Shown here in pieces: positions 6,761 to 8,631 of a DNA stretch of 8,631 nucleotides. The notes beneath the pieces were generated by a model, which was not told the DNA's origin, made no database searches, and saw only the letters and a list, made by a program, of their open reading frames with translations. Positions within the stretch are counted from its first letter, which is position 1. Each line of letters begins with the position of its first letter. The translations under genes were made by a program, and so were the position numbers. This DNA is from Euryarchaeota archaeon UBA102 (GTDB lineage Archaea; Thermoplasmatota; Poseidoniia; MGIII; CG-Epi1), in the NCBI GenBank assembly GCA_002509225.1, contig DAHL01000034.1:15739-24369 (forward strand), given 5' to 3'.

Positions 6761-8631
6761 ATGAGTAGTATGGAAATAGAGGGAGAAAAAAGAGCTCTTT
6801 TGATTAGCCTGATATTGATTGGCTCCCTTGTACTATCGAGTGGATGCATATACGAAAAAGAAGATTCCCAAAAAGATAGTGATGGAGATGGCGTTCCAGA
6901 TAATGAAGATGCGTTTCCGAATGATTCGACAGAATGGGTAGATTCAGATGGAGATGGAAATGGAGATAATAGCGATCCAGATCCAAATGATGCAGATAGT
7001 TATGATTCAGATGGAGACGGGTATCCAGATTACATTGAGATTCTGGTTGGTACAGATCCTAATGATCAATATTCGAAACCTCAAGACAGAGATAATGACT
7101 ACATACCAGATTCAATGGATGATGACAGTGATAATGATGGTTGCCTAGATGATTATGATGTATTTCCTAATGATGAAACCGAGTGCTATGATACTGATGA
7201 AGATGGAACTGGAGACAATGCGGATGAAGATGATGATAATGATGGTTGCCTAGATGAAGATGATGATTTTCCATATGATTCAATGGAATGCTTGGATACT
7301 GACAAAGATGGTGTTGGAAACAATGCGGATGAAGATGATGACAATGATGGATACAATGATACTGTAGAATTAGAAGAGGGGAGCGATCCGCTTGACCGGT
7401 ACTCAACGCCGCCTGATTGGGATGGTGATTTCATACCAGATTCAATAGATACGGATGATGATAATGATGGAGTAGGAGATGAAAATGATAAATGTCCAGA
7501 AACGGAAATAGGATATCCAGTAGATGGAGAAGGTTGTGGAGATTATCAAAGAGATACTGATCGCGATGGGGTGAGTGATAAATATGATACATGTCCAGAA
7601 TCTTTATTTCATGAAGAAGTGGATCAGTATGGATGTTCTTACTTTGAAAGGCCGATACCTTGGTCCGAGGGAAATAGTAGTGAATACATGGGAACAGTTG
7701 GCGAGTTTACTGTTTTAGTAATGGATATGGAAAGTTCCGGTGATGGAAATTTAGTATATGCAAATACGTCGTTTGAATTGAAAGAGGAATGGAATGGAGA
7801 AGAGACTTATCTTTTCATTCTAAGAAATTATGAAGATACGATGGATCATGCTTATTGGTCATCACCAGAGATTGCTAAACTTTTCCAAAAATCACCAGAC
7901 AATGTTCACTATTTCTTTGGTGGTTATGGAACTCAAACATACGCAGATAGGAGTTACCTATGGACTCAAGTTGCCAGAGCTATACTCTCTCTTGGCCCAT
8001 CTGAAACAGAACATTGGGCAGCGCACGTTCACTTTCTAACTACAGATGCCATGTTCTATAATGAAGCGATGGGAGAATTTATTGAAAACAAAGAGAATCC
8101 TAATCTGTTTGGAATAGACCAACAGCAGAGATGGCAAGAAGTTGGCCTCTTTTGGGATGCAAACTTTGTTGACACGAATACTAGTTGGTCCGGTTTCAGT
8201 AGCGACCCTCCCATACTTTTTGTGAATGATTACCTTCCTATATGGATGTTATCGAATGAGGCGATATATTTCAATTATGAGATTGGAATGGAACGTGAAT
8301 TGAGAGCTTTAGAATACCATGCAAGAGAGATTGCTCTTTGGGACTGGGAGATGGGTCAAGATTACACACATGCAGGTGGTTGGGGTGGTGGCTATAGTAG
8401 TTGGACATTGGCCGACTTACCTAATTCAGAAATGATGAGTCAATATGATTCGATGTCGATTTACGTCTATCAGGCATGTGGAGATCATAACATATGCAAT
8501 GAATGGGATTTCTTCGCGAATATGCACGCCTATGAACCTGCAAGCTGTACAGCAGGTAACTATGCAGATGAGACGAATTGTACAAATGCTGGAGGTCAAT
8601 GGAATTCTAGAGAATATATTGGAGAGATTGG
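6761..8631 (+). CDS. Lipoprotein with TSP3 repeats and PNGase F-like domain (3' end beyond window)
   Basis: The frame is open for 623 codons from ATG 6761 to the right edge, so the C-terminus is missing. The N-terminus is a lipoprotein signal: basic GEKR, a hydrophobic core LLISLILIGSLVL, then SSGC with the lipid-bearing Cys at 29. Residues 39-292 are an Asp-rich chain of TSP3-type calcium-binding repeats. Residues about 298-470 form an unassigned alpha/beta region. From about 548 the sequence matches the N-terminal domain of peptide-N-glycosidase F, including CNEWD (579-583). The likely picture is a lipid-anchored surface enzyme held off the membrane by a stiff calcium-binding stalk and acting on N-linked glycans, though activity cannot be judged without the missing part. 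ATG 6770 (M4) is an alternative start that keeps the full signal and better fits the promoter. It is divergent from the minus-strand cluster. Confidence 0.93.
   Translation, partial: MSSMEIEGEKRALLISLILIGSLVLSSGCIYEKEDSQKDSDGDGVPDNEDAFPNDSTEWVDSDGDGNGDNSDPDPNDADSYDSDGDGYPDYIEILVGTDPNDQYSKPQDRDNDYIPDSMDDDSDNDGCLDDYDVFPNDETECYDTDEDGTGDNADEDDDNDGCLDEDDDFPYDSMECLDTDKDGVGNNADEDDDNDGYNDTVELEEGSDPLDRYSTPPDWDGDFIPDSIDTDDDNDGVGDENDKCPETEIGYPVDGEGCGDYQRDTDRDGVSDKYDTCPESLFHEEVDQYGCSYFERPIPWSEGNSSEYMGTVGEFTVLVMDMESSGDGNLVYANTSFELKEEWNGEETYLFILRNYEDTMDHAYWSSPEIAKLFQKSPDNVHYFFGGYGTQTYADRSYLWTQVARAILSLGPSETEHWAAHVHFLTTDAMFYNEAMGEFIENKENPNLFGIDQQQRWQEVGLFWDANFVDTNTSWSGFSSDPPILFVNDYLPIWMLSNEAIYFNYEIGMERELRALEYHAREIALWDWEMGQDYTHAGGWGGGYSSWTLADLPNSEMMSQYDSMSIYVYQACGDHNICNEWDFFANMHAYEPASCTAGNYADETNCTNAGGQWNSREYIGEI
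6875..7636 (+). repeat. Thrombospondin type 3 calcium-binding repeat stalk
   Basis: Residues 39-292 hold eight D-x-D-x-D-G-type units, beginning at 39, 61, 82, 109, 144, 179, 219 and 265, such as DSDGDGVPDNEDAFPND and DTDRDGVSDKYDTCPE. The units at 109, 144 and 179 are spaced by exactly 35 residues. Four Cys pairs are each exactly 14 apart (128/142, 163/177, 245/259, 278/292), suggesting one disulfide per repeat; the last two have the CP...GC form common in prokaryotic TSP3 proteins. Such chains bind many calcium ions and form rigid spacers on secreted proteins. Confidence 0.93.
7130..7350 (+). repeat. 105-base near-identical DNA repeats within the TSP3 stalk
   Basis: At the DNA level, a 23-base block beginning gataatgatggttgcc occurs at 7130-7152 and exactly again at 7235-7257. 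A second block beginning acaatgcggatgaagatg occurs at 7215 and again at 7320. Both pairs are 105 bases (35 codons) apart. Identity at synonymous positions means the units were duplicated or converted recently, and slippage could change the number of repeats. Confidence 0.85.
7652..8170 (+). other. Unassigned alpha/beta region between stalk and PNGase-like domain
   Basis: Residues 298-470 of the lipoprotein follow the TSP3 stalk. They contain a predicted strand ETYLFILRNYED (348-359), a helix SPEIAKLFQKSPDN, a strand NVHYFFGGYG (381-390), a helix YLWTQVARAILSLG, a strand HVHFLTTDA (422-430) and then NLFGIDQQQRWQEVGLFWD (448-466). The alternation of strand and helix suggests a compact alpha/beta fold. 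I cannot name the family and see no sure catalytic residues. Confidence 0.55.
8402..8631 (+). other. N-terminal part of a PNGase F-like domain, truncated by window end
   Basis: Residues 548-623 parallel the first domain of Elizabethkingia (Flavobacterium) PNGase F. WTLADLP...YDSMSIYVYQACGDHNICNEWD, then FFANMHAYE and later EYIGEIG, follow the order of the known enzyme's strand, Cys-containing loop, CDEWDRYANVYV and YEIGRF. Asp583 falls on catalytic Asp60; the Arg after it (Arg61) is Phe584 here. Cys573 and Cys579 match the loop disulfide, with one extra residue between them. An insertion with two Cys (596, 607) separates the two motifs. The remaining catalytic residues would lie past the window. 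The assignment is from memory of the family sequence. Confidence 0.75.

Noticed and set aside
6948..7148. Met/Ile-rich plus-strand frame
   Set aside because: It is the shifted frame of the Asp-codon repeats of the lipoprotein, giving an implausible Met-rich composition.
7167..7434. Two minus-strand frames, one His-rich and one Ser-rich
   Set aside because: Both are the reverse complement of the GAT/GAC-rich TSP3 repeats, which give ATC/ATG-type complements and so long frames with biased composition; no promoter or protein-like pattern.
7830..8039. 69-codon plus-strand frame inside the lipoprotein gene
   Set aside because: It is a shifted frame of the lipoprotein coding region, whose own frame is continuous to the window end.

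Overview
The window looks like a chromosomal segment of a marine planktonic archaeon, most likely Marine Group II (Candidatus Poseidoniales) or a close relative in Thermoplasmatota. The reasons are AT-rich coding DNA, very acidic secreted proteins built of PKD and thrombospondin type 3 (TSP3) repeats, a PduO-type cobalamin adenosyltransferase, starts without Shine-Dalgarno sequences, and AT-rich TATA-like boxes about 23-27 bases upstream of most starts, which suggests leaderless transcripts. The lineage is an inference from gene style; no rRNA or other marker gene is present.

Layout: four genes run leftward on the minus strand and one runs rightward on the plus strand from a 72-base divergent promoter region (6689-6760). 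In order of transcription the minus genes are: a 132-residue protein of unknown function (6688-6290); a complete PduO-type cob(I)alamin adenosyltransferase (6248-5697); a 252-residue membrane-anchored protein with two PKD domains (5653-4895); and a very large surface protein, open from 4862 to the left edge (at least 1620 residues). The large protein has a signal peptide, a plastocyanin-like domain that has lost its copper ligands, seven copies of an acidic-loop repeat, four PKD domains about 100 residues apart, a transmembrane helix and an Ala-Pro-rich cytoplasmic tail. The plus-strand gene (6761 to the right edge, at least 623 residues) encodes a lipoprotein with TSP3 repeats, an unassigned alpha/beta region, and the beginning of a peptide-N-glycosidase F (PNGase F)-like domain that is cut by the window end.

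How they may work together: only the adenosyltransferase has a clear cytoplasmic metabolic role (making adenosylcobalamin). The other recognisable products are cell-surface proteins. The two PKD proteins carry many N-X-S/T sequons, and the divergent lipoprotein carries a fold known for cleaving N-glycans from asparagine, so a surface glycoprotein / deglycosylation pairing is an attractive but unproven idea. Coding density is high and no stretch over 300 bases lacks a gene. No RNA genes, CRISPR arrays, insertion sequences or phage genes were seen.
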